Below are positions 23,901-35,342 of a stretch of 64,000 nt of DNA, in pieces. How positions within the stretch are numbered: position 1 is the first letter of the stretch; each line of letters starts with the position of its first letter. This stretch comes from Saxidomus purpurata. Its lineage: Eukaryota > Mollusca > Bivalvia > Venerida > Veneridae. The notes beneath the pieces are model-generated. The model made no database searches. It was not told the origin of the DNA and saw only the letters and a program-made list of their open reading frames with translations. The position numbers were made by a program, and so were the translations under genes. The stretch covers positions 30,989,679 to 31,053,678 of the forward strand of contig JAFMSR010000019.1 of the NCBI GenBank assembly GCA_022818135.1. Reading direction: 5' to 3'.

Positions 23901-26900
23901 AAACATTCTTTAATTAAGAAATAATGGGTATGTCCCTATATAACATCATTAATTAAAATACAGTCAGGAGTTCGGATGCATAGTTATTAAATAATGGGTG
24001 ATGTAATATTTCGCATCCGAACGACTGACTGTATTTTAATCGGCGATAAAATACTTGGAAGCATTTATTCTTTCGATTTTAACAGAATATTGTCTTTGAA
24101 AATTACAACGAACAATGTTCATCGCGTAGCAACATTTCATTGTAACTTATAAATATGGAATACAATTGGACGCGTGCGTCATTTATCGCACATGATCCTG
24201 TGGAAAACGTGATGTATTTTATTGTAAAGAAATGTATAGATTTTTTTTCCTCTATATTTATTTAGGAAAAGTTGCAGATTGTGTTAGAATTGACATTAGC
24301 AATTGTGCCACAATATGTATATGTACTATAATAATGATTATCTGTTGATACAATGTGGAATTTTAATAATTGTGTCTGTTAGTATTGTTATTCTGTGTTA
24401 TCAAGAGACAGTTTGAAAAAAGCAAAAGGTAATGATAATAATAAGTGATAATGATTATAAATAAAAAAGTGACAAAAAAACAACATTTTAAATACAATTT
24501 GACTTTTGTAATACACTATCTAAGTCATGTAAACATAATTACTGTACACTTCGTGTATAACGAATTCCTACGGACCATTTATATTTGTTCTTTATATCCG
24601 AGGTATGTTATATCCATATAGCAGTTTCATTTTAAACAAAGAAAGAAACAAATCAGGCCCAGAAAAAATGTGTTCCTTATATCCGGAATTTCGCTATATC
24701 CGGAGTCGTTATAAACGGAGTTTACTGTATTTAATTTCAGTTTCCTTCCAGAGAGTTTCAGGTGGCTTATAGCAAGGGACAGATCTAAAGAAGCAAAAGC
24801 AATCGTCAAACAGATTTCAAAATGGAACAAAAAACCAGTTCCCGACTACGACCGAATAGTTAGAGCATACAGCGAACATCATAAAGAAACATCTGAAAAT
24901 TACAGTCTTCTTGTACTATTCCGGAAACTTGCACTATTGAAGCTCACTCTTCCGCTGATAACGGGATGGTTTGTTTGCCAAGAGTAGGGCTGTCATGTTT
25001 ACAGAACTTTAAAAATGTGCACACGAACACTAGTAAGCGAGGATCCGTGTATTCCCTACCTTGGATATCTCAGGCGAGCTTTTAACTCTGTACGACTACT
25101 TAAGGACCAAAGGGGGTGACTCTAAATCCTTTTTGACTTGCGCTCGAATAATAGTAATTTAATTCAATAATTCACCACTGCAAGGCAATGCCTAGAACGT
25201 AACAACTAAAATATATGTGTACAAGACTATTCTATGAGCACTTAGATCTCCGAGTATGTAAAAAACAATTAACCATGTTCAGTGTTTTTACACAGAATAT
25301 GTTTAAGGTATAATTGTTTACACAAGTTTACGTGACAGCCCTAGCCAGGAGGCCTAATTTCTTCTTTCTTTCTATGTTCTAGCATATGTATATAATTATG
25401 ATGACTGTATACAAAATGCCGAAATATGATTTTTAATCTTCATATGTAAATATTATGATATACTTTGATTCCTCTTTCATGCGCTCACGAGTACTAAAGG
25501 TATTCTTAGTAGAATATTACTAACTTTTACAAGATTCATAAGTTCGGTTGATATCTGTAGTTTTAATTGCAAGTTACTCTAGTTTTCAAGATTTTCAGGA
25601 CGGAAAATCGTCTTTTGCTGAAAAGCGCATTAAGGGGAAAGGTCTCTGTAACAAACATTTCGATAATGTTCAAATTGGGACTGTCCACAAAAAAGACGAC
25701 GAATATAATGAATTTCTTTTTTTACCGATAGCAATCTTCTTGCTTAAAACTTTTGTTTTAATAGATTTTCACATAGTCACACGGAATAAGAGTCAAGTTA
25801 CATGTTTGTGATTCAGACAGTATACACTTTTTCTTTATTTTTCAGGTTATCTTTAGGTGTCATCGGCTATGGTATTGGGTTTAGTGTAAAGAAGCTGTCT
25901 GGCGACTTTTTCCTGAATATGTTTATTTTCTCCATTGTTTCAATACCGTCCAAAGTCATTTCTATATATCTCCAGAACATGTAAGCATATTGTTGTCAAA
26001 TAGAAAAACATATTTAAAGCCGTCTTTGGTAAACAAATAAAGTTCTTCAAACTGTTGTAAAAACGTATTTTAGAACATATTGTGATATAAAAAGGCTCCA
26101 GTTAAATTCAGTCACATAATCTCTAAATTTCGAAAAAACGCTACCAAATTCAAAAGGTTGCAAACGCTTTTGAAATTTCAACATAAACATATAGTGTGGC
26201 GGTGCCGTGTAACCGACCTTTTCAATCGATTTCTGCAAATTCCTACCTAGATTTTTGCTTATTTTTTATTTTAGGCTTTAGTTTTATATTTATGAATAAG
26301 AATGTCAATTCTTTTGAAAAATATTTTTTTTCAACGGTAACTGAGAGCAAGCAGCTTTAAGAGTTGAATAGATACTTTTGAAGCGGTTAACTGAAAGAGC
26401 TTGGATACGGCGCACTACAGGTATTTCAGGAATGCCGTTATGTAACTTTAAAATATCCGTAATATCAGTTATGTTATCGTCTATGAAAGATACATCATGT
26501 TTCAGTGGGTTGAATGAATCTGAAAGAAAGTCATTTGACTGTAACAATGTTTTGGTTTCGAGATGAATAGACACTAGAATTCCATAAAACATTACAATTT
26601 TCATAGTTTTCTTACGGGTAAATGTGTTTATTTCAGAATTGGGAGAAAGTACACATCGATGCTCGCATTTTGTTTATGCTTCGTTGCTGGTCTCGTTGCC
26701 GGTGTCATTCAATACGTAGGTTGGTACTGTTTCTTATCGAATTATTAAAAATAAACAAAGCCATCAGTTTAACGAAGTGTGATTCATTAAAGAGACACTC
26801 CCTATAACTGGTGTCGAACTAAATAATTTCAAAAGTATAAATAATAGAATATTTACAAGTATTGTTACTTGACCTAACAGTGTAAGCTATACATTCCAGT

Positions 26901-29900
26901 CCTTATCGGTAAAATCAGCGTTTTAAAATATGTTGCAGTACCGTAAACCATTCAGTACTCTATGTGAAGTTGTCGTTGTACAATTAATGGGTGGATAGTG
27001 AATTGTTACAAAATGCCTCTATGTTGATAAATTGAAGCATTTTACGATATATTTTGTTCTTCATAATTGTATTTATTTATCAATTTACATTCATTCAACA
27101 CCTTATTTATATTTCGATAATGCAATGTGCTAGATGTAGGGAGAGGCCCTTTAAATTGATGGGAAGCAAATACCTATTTCCTTTCGAAGTATTTGGCAAT
27201 TTTTATATAGTACCGATACGTGCATGAACATCTTAGTGTATCAGTCGCTTAATACTACAATATTTTGTAAAACACAGACATGAATTCGAACCCGTGAGGT
27301 ACGGCGAAATCGCATAGCAATGCAAAATAACAGCTCCTTGCTCGACTACCACAAGCACTCCGTGCATAAAACCGCTATACTGCTATTGCTACCGGTATAG
27401 GGTTAAACATGAATGGAAACTTTAAGCACACTATACAAATAGCACTGATGTGAATGAAACATTGCTCGAGACAGATACCAGGATTTTGCTAAATTTTACT
27501 ATCGTAATTCTGATTTGGTTTTGAAATTCAATAGTAATCTAAAGACTCTTCTGCGAGAAGGTATTTCAAAACCCGATTTTATGGGGATGTGGTTTACAAA
27601 CTTCGTAAGATTTTTGGGTCATGGCAATTTTCCAACTGTATTTGCTAAAATTATAAAACGTTTGTTAAAAGAGGTTACGACCCAACTGTTTTGAGACACA
27701 CCGCATGTTTGGTGTTCAACCCGTTTACATTGGACGCTACGCTTCCCTCTTTGATTGTGTCTGACGGAAGAGGGGAGGACTCTGTGATGGGCAGTTTTAA
27801 ATCCCACTGGGACGAAACTGTTTTGATTTCGTCCTCTGGCCTGTTTCGTCGGGCCCTTAAGGGTGTTTCTCTTTGGTGCTCTGCCTTCTGCAAAGGCATT
27901 GAGTACATACGTTTTTTGGTTCTCAAGGTTTGCTTTTTATATTTATACACGAGCGTTTTTTGTTTTACATACTATGCCTTTTGTTTCCATTGCGTGTGTT
28001 AGAGATTCACCTAGCAGGGGTTACTTTTTTTACACTGTCCTGTGACTTTGGAACATGGTGGGGATAAGAGGAGGTTGGGTGCGCACCATAAACCGGTTTA
28101 AGCTCCCCAGTGGTGTTTTTGCCACTGACCGTTCCAAGGCGGTGCCCCATTGTGTTCCTTTAATTGTTCGTTTTGTCCTCGTGGTTGCTTTGTGTGCTGG
28201 TGTGTGTTGGTGGTGTATGTGTGTGTGTGTGTTTGTGGGGGGGGGGGGGTGTGGGGGGGGGGGGGGTGTGTGTGTGTTGGTGGTGTGCGCTTCTGGGGGC
28301 TGTGGGGTTCGTTTTTTTTTTTTTGGGGGGGGGGGGGGGGGGTGGGGGTGTGGGGGGGGGGGGTTTTTGGGGGGGGGGGGGGGGTTTGGGAGGCTGCGTT
28401 TTGGTACGTGGCATTCCCTGTTTGATATTATTTTTGTTTTCAAATTGTTAACGTATGGCGACGTTGCAAAGCGACGCGATATAAATCACTCGTCTTCTGT
28501 CACAACCCAAAAGACTACTTTGCAAACAGGCGGTATAAAATGATAATATTGAACACAACGCGAGTGAAAGTTGTATGAATGTTTTTTACGAAACAAATTT
28601 ATATTGGTTCAATTGTAGTAATAATAAAGTGGATGTTAATTATGTCTTAAGTGCTTTACTTGTTCTCCTCTTTCTACTTTTTAATTCATTTGTATGTACC
28701 AGAGGTGTCTTATTAATAAAAATGTTTTACAGTTTTTGTAAGGAATTTAACTAATGTGTAAAAACGTATTTATTTAATCTATTATTTTAGACACTCCTGC
28801 AAGAGGAGGCATTACCAACGGTTTTGTATTTCTGGCAATAGCTGGAGTTGACGGTGCCTGGGGTCCAATGCAGACCTTAGCAGTTGAAGTTTACCCGACA
28901 GTTGTAAGGTATGCTGCTTTTGAAATATGTACGCGCATTATATTTGTATAAAGACCTGCTTCTAGATTTAGTTTCTTCTGATCTGCATGTACTGATATCT
29001 AGGAAGCAGTCTACAACGTAATAATTTTTTCTCATTTTTTCATGCACTAAGATGGCATTAAAATTTAACAATTACTTAAAAGGATTCAAGTTCATACATG
29101 AAGTTACTGACAATACGTTTTATTCCAATTAACAGCTATCTTTGAAAATTGCGAACAAGTTGTGACAAAATGAACTACATTTTTAAGAAATTCTGTGTTT
29201 ATATTGTTGTGGATGGCATCATTCAGCAATAATATAAAAGACACATAAAATACCTCATCTTGCCACCATTTCGGCAATAGAACTTACGCGTGAATAGAAG
29301 GAATGGAATTCCACAACATAATATGCAACATATTATCAGAGAATCATTTCGTCTTTATCGCCGTAAAGCTACACTCCTGAAAAAATCTTTGATACATTCG
29401 TAAGTTTCAAATTTTGTATATACAAACTAAAAGATGAAAAAATAATAGATTTAATTATATTACTTATAAAAGGAATAGAAACAAATAATGTACTATTTTT
29501 ATTGTGTTACAGGAACACTGGATTTGGTTTCCTTAGTACAATTGCAAGATTCGGTGCAGTTATTGGCCCGCAGTTTGTGTATTTGGTAAGGCTCGTAAAT
29601 TGTTTATCCGACTTTACTTGGGTTTAACATGAACGTCGGGTATGATTTCATTCGACCGTTTATAAGAAAAAGAAACACATATCGATATCAAACACACGGA
29701 ATTTAATACTAAATATAAACCTATTTAAACGATGCCTTTTAAGGAAAACAGAATATTAAGTTTGTTTGTTCTGAAAGGGAATTTATGATTAGACAGTTAT
29801 CCTGAGGAATATGACTTCTCAAATTGCTTTGAATTTATAACAGATGGGATTGGGTTATGGGGATAGGGAACGCTTGTTTAAGACACACATCAGAGAATAT

Positions 29901-30321
29901 TTTGTTAATAATCGATAATGTAGTTTTAATATTAAGGTCTGCTATATATCTACTAGAGCATGTTGGGAAACATACTTATGTGCAATTTCGAGACAAGTTA
30001 CTTATAAATTTATACACCACGTCATTTTTATTCAAAGTTTTCTGGAAGCATTAATCGGGATACAGTAACACAATCGTCATTAAGTATATCAGTAATTACT
30101 ACATGTACTTGCATATCTTATTCTTATATTTTCAGGAGGATTATGTAGCAGGTCTGCTGTTCTTTATTGTTGCTGGACTTTCAGCCCTATCCATCTTGGG
30201 TCTGGTGTTTTTACCGGAAACTATGGGAACCACCCTCGTTGATAAGCTTTCTAACCACATGGACAAAGACCGCAGACATGAAAATCCAGTTTGTGTATTA
30301 AACAGAAGATTACAGGCATAA
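20949..30321 (+). CDS. SLC22-like major facilitator transporter, copy 1 (ten exons, 561 aa)
   Basis: Exons: 20949-21009, 21529-21908, 22421-22637, 23563-23767, 24741-24968, 25846-25980, 26637-26719, 28791-28908, 29513-29585, 30136-30321. All joins keep frame and all introns are GT-AG. Total is 561 codons plus TAA, the usual SLC22 length. Residues about 56-79 form TM1. About 80-147 is the long Cys- and Asn-rich extracellular loop of organic ion transporters. GHLSDLFGRKRP (177-188) is the MFS/SLC22 loop motif, LPESFRWL (290-297) the SLC22 signature, RNTGFGFLSTIARFG starts at 476, and LPET (526-529) follows the last TM. Plasma-membrane uptake or efflux of organic cations, anions or zwitterions is the family role; substrate is unknown. 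The donor of exon 5 (ATG|GTTTGT) is weak; reading through it meets TAG at 24984-24986. A tandem paralogue lies at 40864-56207. Confidence 0.93.
23952..24040. repeat. M3 palindromic miniature element in intron 4 of copy 1
   Basis: The left arm starts ATTAAAATACAGTCAG and runs to TTCGGATGC. The right arm is its near-perfect inverse, GCATCCGAACGACTGACTG to TTTTAAT, giving about 27-bp inverted repeats around a short loop. A second family member is at 59105-59205. It is absent from the equivalent intron of copy 2. Confidence 0.75.
24985..25343. repeat. M5 miniature element (TA-flanked) in intron 5 of copy 1
   Basis: It begins TA-GGGCTGTCATGTTTACAG and ends TTTACGTGACAGCCC-TA, an inverted pair flanked by TA as in Tc1/mariner-type miniatures. 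It starts 16 bases after the exon 5 donor. A shortened version lies at the same place in the paralogous intron (45588-45845). Confidence 0.75.
26014..26360. repeat. M2 miniature element in intron 6 of copy 1
   Basis: TTAA bounds it at 26014-26017 and 26357-26360. The right end CTGAGAGCAAGCAGCT is intact, while the left terminus has lost about 15 bases of the repeat. The core has GGCGGTGCCGTGTAACCGAC. Confidence 0.8.
26787..27154. repeat. M1 miniature element in intron 7 of copy 1, full length
   Basis: TTAA target sites at 26787-26790 and 27151-27154 flank 360 bp that starts AGAGACACTCCCT and ends AGGGAGAGGCCCT. This is the best-preserved M1 copy and defines the family ends. Confidence 0.85.
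27445..28002 (+). pseudogene. Non-LTR retrotransposon reverse transcriptase, C-terminal fragment (jockey/CR1-like, family R1)
   Basis: In plus orientation inside intron 7 of copy 1, successive frames read RDRYQDFAKFYYRNSDLV, LKTLLREGISKPDF, then (shifted) YGDVVYKLRKIFG, NFPTVFAKIIKRLLK, and finally LRHTACLVFNPFTLDA up to TAG at 28000-28002. These resemble the region after the catalytic core of jockey/CR1-type polymerases of molluscs. At least two one-base shifts (near 27615 and in the A-run near 27670) and the lack of the catalytic YxDD part show a dead, 5'-truncated copy. It continues into its 3'-UTR at 28003-28440. Confidence 0.75.
28003..28440 (+). repeat. R1 retrotransposon 3'-UTR with GT/poly-G tract
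   Basis: It follows the reverse transcriptase stop directly. Shared landmarks with 41585-41925 and (inverted) 62185-62550 are GCGCACCATAAACCGGTTTA, GGTGTTTTTGCCACTGACCG, a (GT)n tract, and GGGAGGCTGCGTTTTGG near the end. Between 28237 and 28385 the tract is mostly G runs, where the other copies have GT repeats. The apparent glycine/proline-rich frames here are not genes. Confidence 0.8.
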
Positions 30322-31158
30322 CTAATATAACTAATATATTTCGAAGACCAAAGTCGTTAAAATATTTAACAAGTACTGTAATTTGGCAATATACCAAGTG
30401 ATTTAATTTTCGCTATTTTCATCACCTAAAAAAATTAATTTACAATTACCTGTAAAATAACTTCATTTATAACGAACTCATTAAGAACATTTAATGTTTT
30501 ATTTTTAATGTATAATGCTATTATTGCCGAGCATTTGAAAAGACGGTAACAAAGTTTTGAATGTGTTGTAATGAAAACTAGTTCTTCGAAAGGGGATAAT
30601 GCAGTGATGTTACACAGTAAGTTTGGTGATTCAAGGGATGTTCAAATATGAATGCAACTGAAGAAAAAGTTTTTATCCATATTCAGTTGAAATACGGGTG
30701 TGTCCTTTGGTAAGAGATCTAATGAAAACCCGCTTAAGGACATCCGCTGTGAATTGGCAATAGTAACGACAATTGCTTATTACTTTTGTCATAACTAGGT
30801 GGAATGTCAAGGACTCACGCTTCATACACCATGTATAAAGGATATTTTCATTACTCATACATAACATATGACGTACTAGAGCGCTAACACTTTGAAGTGG
30901 ACAAACACAAGTAATAAGTCCCAAAACTAAATATTTTTGATGTTTTATATTTAAGGTAATCGGTAGAAAATATTATGAGTTCACAATATGAAATGATATT
31001 ATAACATACTAATTTACTGTATGTCAGCTGAAACCGTTTACACAGGCAAATACCAGTATACAATGTATGCATATGTATGTCTTTAACACAGGACATATGG
31101 CCAAATATATTCTTTATATAGTAAATTGACATATATATTATTGTTGCTGATGATTAGG
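30322..31158. other. 3' flank of transporter copy 1
   Basis: AT-rich; I find no AATAAA close to the stop codon. No gene or matched repeat before the M2 element at 31159. Confidence 0.4.
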
Positions 31159-31515
31159 TTAAAGCTGCTCGCTCTCAGATTTTGGTAAAAAAAATAAAGT
31201 TCTTCAAACTGTATGTAAATAACGTATTTTAGAACATATAGTCATATAAAAGGCTCCAGTATAAGATCATGTTACGTATATCTCAACTTTAAAAAAAAAT
31301 CGCTACCAAATTCAAAAGCGTTGCAAACGCTTTTGAAATTTCAATATAAACATATAGTGTAGCGGTGCCGTGTAACCGACATTTTCAATCGATTTCTGCA
31401 AATTCCTACCTAGAGTTTTGCTTATATTTTGATTCTAGCCTTTAGTTTTATATTTATGTATAATTATGTCAATTTAAAAAAAAATTCAACGGTAACTGAG
31501 AGCAAGCAGCTTTAA
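31159..31515. repeat. M2 miniature element, full length
   Basis: This is the best-preserved M2 copy. TTAA is at 31159-31162 and 31512-31515, the left end is AGCTGCTCGCTCTCAG and the right end is CTGAGAGCAAGCAGCT, a near-perfect 16-bp inverted repeat. The body is 349 bp with no coding frame. Confidence 0.9.
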
Positions 31516-31843
31516 AACACATTTACACTCCAAAACTTCAATTACAATATTTACAGTGTGTAAATAAAATAAATAAAACACACAATATAACAAAGGCGGT
31601 GTGTCGTGCTTGCACAACCTTTTGCAGATATTCATCTAATAACATCACATGTACTTCTAAGAATATTTTAACATTTTTGTGTGAATATACTTGAAAAAAA
31701 ACATTTTGTTTTGTATATACAAGGTAGAGGACGATACGATCAGGGAGACTTAACATGAGGAAGAAAGCTACGACAATTCAATTCAAAGATGACTATGCTT
31801 TCCCAAGGTGTTACATTGCAATTTCGGCATATTCTGGGATGGG

Positions 31844-32982
31844 TCATTTTCTTGTACGCCTAAACATCATTTTAGAACGTTTAAGCGATCTGTATTGTTG
31901 AAAAGCATAGTATACCATCCCGCCTCGGGAATCTGTTTGTCGCACAGTTCCGGGTGTAACATACTCCCCATTAAGGTTTGTATATGTGCAGTCAGCGTAC
32001 CACCAGCCTCCGTTACCCTTTTGTGATGATGCGCAGGCGTCCGAGATGTCATGATCGTAAGTGTAGAAGTTGTGACCATTATTGTATGATAACCCTTTCC
32101 TAGAATCACCTGCGTGTATAACATAAAATAGTAATATGCGTTCTTAAGTAATCTCTTACACATACGTTCATTTTGCATTATATTTTACATGAACACTGAC
32201 AAGCGCACTTACGGAATTTCCAAGTTGATTGAAGCAATATGATATCTTTATCAATGACATTATTGCCTCATAATTAATTCACATTTGCTCATTATGAATA
32301 ATGGCACTGGACTTTTGCAAGGATTTGTTTTGCTGATTATCATAATTGTAAATATTTGATTATTTTTTGTTCTCTCTTTGAACATTCCCTTGATTATGTA
32401 TGAAATGACAAAGATATATACATGCATTAAACAATTTGTACTCCCACATGTACTACACATACTAATTTATTATTTAGCTCGATTGTGAAGAAAGCTTTGA
32501 GCTTATCGAGTCACTCTCGAGTCCGCTTCCTGGAAAAACCAGTACTGGTGTCATATGAAGAGGTACGGTCGTGACCTTGGTGGGGCTCGAACCCGCAACC
32601 TTCGGGATGAGAGGCAGACACCTAAACCTCTACACCGCCGCTCCCCTTATAAATATACATCTAAATCAAAATCAAAAGTAAAAGTTGAATTCGGCGTTTT
32701 TCATGTTTCTCACATGTCGAGTTTTACAATTCCTGAATTACCGTACATAATACAGTTACGACTATAAGATTTGGCTGTCTATAATTAAATATACGTGGTA
32801 AATTAATGTTACGAATATACCCGCAGTCCCACTTTCCGTCCCAATGTGCAACGTGTAATAAGGACCAGGCGACAAAGAGAAGTTTTGATACAATTCATAT
32901 GCTGTTGAACCATCTGCAGCCATCACATCGATACGAAGTTCTGATGAATCCTGGGATAGCATTACGTAGACGTTTTCCAACC
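31844..32982 (-). CDS. Fibrinogen-related domain (FReD) gene, last two exons only
   Basis: Minus-strand exons are 32982-32821 and 32109-31844, ending in TGA at 31846-31844. Acceptor TTCTAG|GG, donor GCGG|GTATAT and acceptor ACGCAG|GT are intact and the phase-1 join restores a Gly codon. The first exon encodes GLENVYVMLSQ and SELRIDVMAADGSTAYELYQ, the middle of a fibrinogen C-terminal domain. The second has NNGHNFYTYDHDISD (calcium-loop region), a Cys pair 16 residues apart around GGWWY, and TNLNGEYV, then stops 50 residues later, as expected. FReD proteins are secreted lectin-like recognition molecules, greatly expanded in molluscs. The N-terminal half (with the GGGWTVFQRR-type block) was not found up to 40.8 kb, so this is either a gene with a long upstream intron or a 5'-truncated relic. 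No frameshift is seen. Confidence 0.8.
32470..32648 (-). repeat. SINE-B, minus copy
   Basis: Reverse complement of the 15349-15546 element: from the right, a tRNA-like head with GGGTTCGAGCCCC (B-box), the TCACGACCGTACCTCTTCAT stretch, and the tail ending AATCGAGCTAAATAATAAAT. It lies in the intron between the two FReD exons. Confidence 0.8.
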
Positions 32983-33484
32983 CTAGAATTGCAAAATAGT
33001 AAAAGGTACATAATATGAAATAATGTTGTTTAAATAAGGCAATCAAATATTATGAAGGCCTCACATGCTTGAGTAAAAATAAGTTCGATTTATAGATAAA
33101 ACATATACAGTCAAAATCTGTCTAGCTAGGCAAAAGATGCATCAAAAGACGTACCAGGTCTAGCAGATGACTGCTTGAAACGTAACATCTTTTTAAGAGA
33201 CATGATATGCTCAGACAAATTCTTGTACAGTCAGTAAAATGTTAATATGTATAAAATTTATTAAAATTATAATTTACTGAAAATTTTTGACGGTGTTTGA
33301 ACACATCTTCGAACAAGCTGCTTGATAATCAATGAATAAAAAAAAAGTTTTATGAATCTATAAAATAAAGTTTGCGACCATTGAACTATAGTACAAAATT
33401 TGGATCGGCTTTACCTTTGAAGCTCTGACCTACATAGGCTTATATCAAATACAAAACTAGATTCGTATGAACAAGAATTCGAAA

Positions 33485-34865
33485 GACCCGTATTTTTTCT
33501 TGAAAAATTTGTAAAGTTATTTGATCTCATACTCGGGGTTTTGACAGAAAAAAAATTGAAACTCTTTTTTTCATATTCTCGTTTTCACCCTTGTATGTCA
33601 TATATGTAGAATATTTGCAACACGCCAGAGCGATTATATACTTACAAGTCGTTTGTCTGCAAAATTACAATGTACATGTACCATTGTATATAAACTTATC
33701 GGTATCATCTGAAAGGAAAAACTTTTTTCTACAAAATTAAGTCAGGATACACATCGAAACCGGCCGCTTACTCTCAGAACTCTACAACAACCTGCAAATT
33801 TGGGTTTGCCAATCTCTTATTGACTCGGTTATTGTTCCTTCCATGGAAGGGACACTTAGAATTGTACAGACACACTTGACTGAACAATGCAGCACGTAAG
33901 CCGTTTTTCGGTGTGTTTCCGTTATAAATTAAAACTGTGATATTGAAAATTGGAACAACTAACAACCAATAGCCGTACACGCTACATGTTTACGTTACTG
34001 TGGTTATTTCCCTTTATGTGGTAACTTCACTGGGTAAGCTATAGTCTCACTATTTGCACTTCGAAGGCAAACCGATTTTACAGGTTGACATTTAATAGCT
34101 GTCCACCTTCTACAAAATGGTGTGACAGTTATAAAATATCAGATCTGTGAAAGGGGTCACACTGAAACGCCAATTTAATTAGGCTAGGTAAGCTATTGCA
34201 CACATATACAAAATAAGCTGTTGGACTTGCAGAAATCGCCCGGCAATGCGTTTGCTTTTGCATTTTGAGTTTGACAAATAGCTGAAAGAATGTTAATTTA
34301 ACTTTTGGAATGCTATAACTTGTATATATATAAATATTTATACAGCACTCACTGATATGATCGGTACCGCTTTTACCTTTCTCTTTAACAAAACGCGCGG
34401 GGAACCAGAATGTGTTACACAAAGTCAAATCGCCTAGAATGCGTCCCCGTATTTTATTCGTGCAAATTATAACACGTTCTGATTCCTCGCACCTTTAGTT
34501 GAAGAATAAGGTAAACGCGGTACCAATAGAACACGATGCATCTATATTATAATACATGTAAACAAGTCAATTAGAGATGTGACCAGCCCAAATTTGCAGG
34601 TTTATAGTTTTTTTCACAAGAAGCGATCAGATTCAATGTAATCCGGACTAAATCTTGCAGACAGCAGTTGTCCCTTTCAAATGAGAATGGTAAGTTGATA
34701 TACTATTGTAATTTTTACAGAGAAATCGACTAATGATGTAAATGCGCTCTGGCGTGTTGCTATATCTTCTATATACGAGTATATGACATACTAGGGCGAA
34801 AACTAGATTTTGAAAAAAAAGTTTCAATTCTTCTGACTGAAAAAAAAATCCTGATTTCGGGCTGC
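33485..34865. repeat. Pair of inverted repeats, arms of about 300-350 bp
   Basis: The left arm (about 33485-33835) reads CAACACGCCAGAGCG at 33619 and GCAAATTTGGG at 33793. The right arm (about 34565-34865) carries the inverse (CGCTCTGGCGTGTTG at 34745, CCCAAATTTGC at 34588). Similarity continues imperfectly along the arms. The centre (33836-34560) is not repeated. A short repeat at 33840-33935 in the centre also occurs inverted at 6340-6420. Confidence 0.7.
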
Positions 34866-35261
34866 AGCAGCGGCCCGCTATATTTATAACGTGGTGAGTA
34901 AAAGATGCATGGAGACTTAAGCACTAGATCGAATATATGCGTCTTTCTTCATTGAAAAATTAACGCACTTCTGAGATGAAAACTGTAGACACTGTCTATT
35001 TTTTTTTGGAAATGCAAGAGTTGTCGTTTGTAGTTGTCGTTCGTTTCATAGAGGGCGCAATCTACGCTGATTAAAATAGAGAAAAGCACTTTTCACGTTT
35101 CAGGCGCAATCTCCGCTGAGCAAAACGGAAATATGATTGCTTTTTCCACTAACACAGCCTTTGACATTTAAGAAACGATGCACAGCCGACTGAATAATCT
35201 TCTTTTTTTTAAATATATTATATTATATTAGCTCATTTTTTTCCTTACTTTGTAGGCTGTC

Positions 35262-35342
35262 ACAGTGGTGTAATTGGTAAAGTCGCTGGTACTTTTTGTA
35301 CAAGTTTACTTACACGCATGCACGAGTTCGAATCCCACCAAA
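35262..35342 (+). repeat. tRNA-like fragment
   Basis: TGGTGTAATTGGTAAAGTCGC (A-box-like) is followed 45 bases later by GAGTTCGAATCCCACC (B-box-like). There is no matching cloverleaf, so this is a likely SINE head or tRNA relic. Confidence 0.45.

Noticed and set aside
26715..26721. Stronger donor GTAGGT inside exon 7 of copy 1
   Set aside because: It would break the phase-1 join to exon 8, and copy 2 lacks it; the donor at 26720 fits both copies.
28055..28543. Glycine/proline-rich open frames on both strands
   Set aside because: They lie across the poly-G/GT tract of a retrotransposon 3'-UTR; composition alone keeps the frames open.
33774..33980. Minus frame that might be an upstream FReD exon
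   Set aside because: It has no fibrinogen-domain motifs and overlaps a dispersed repeat also present at 6340-6420.
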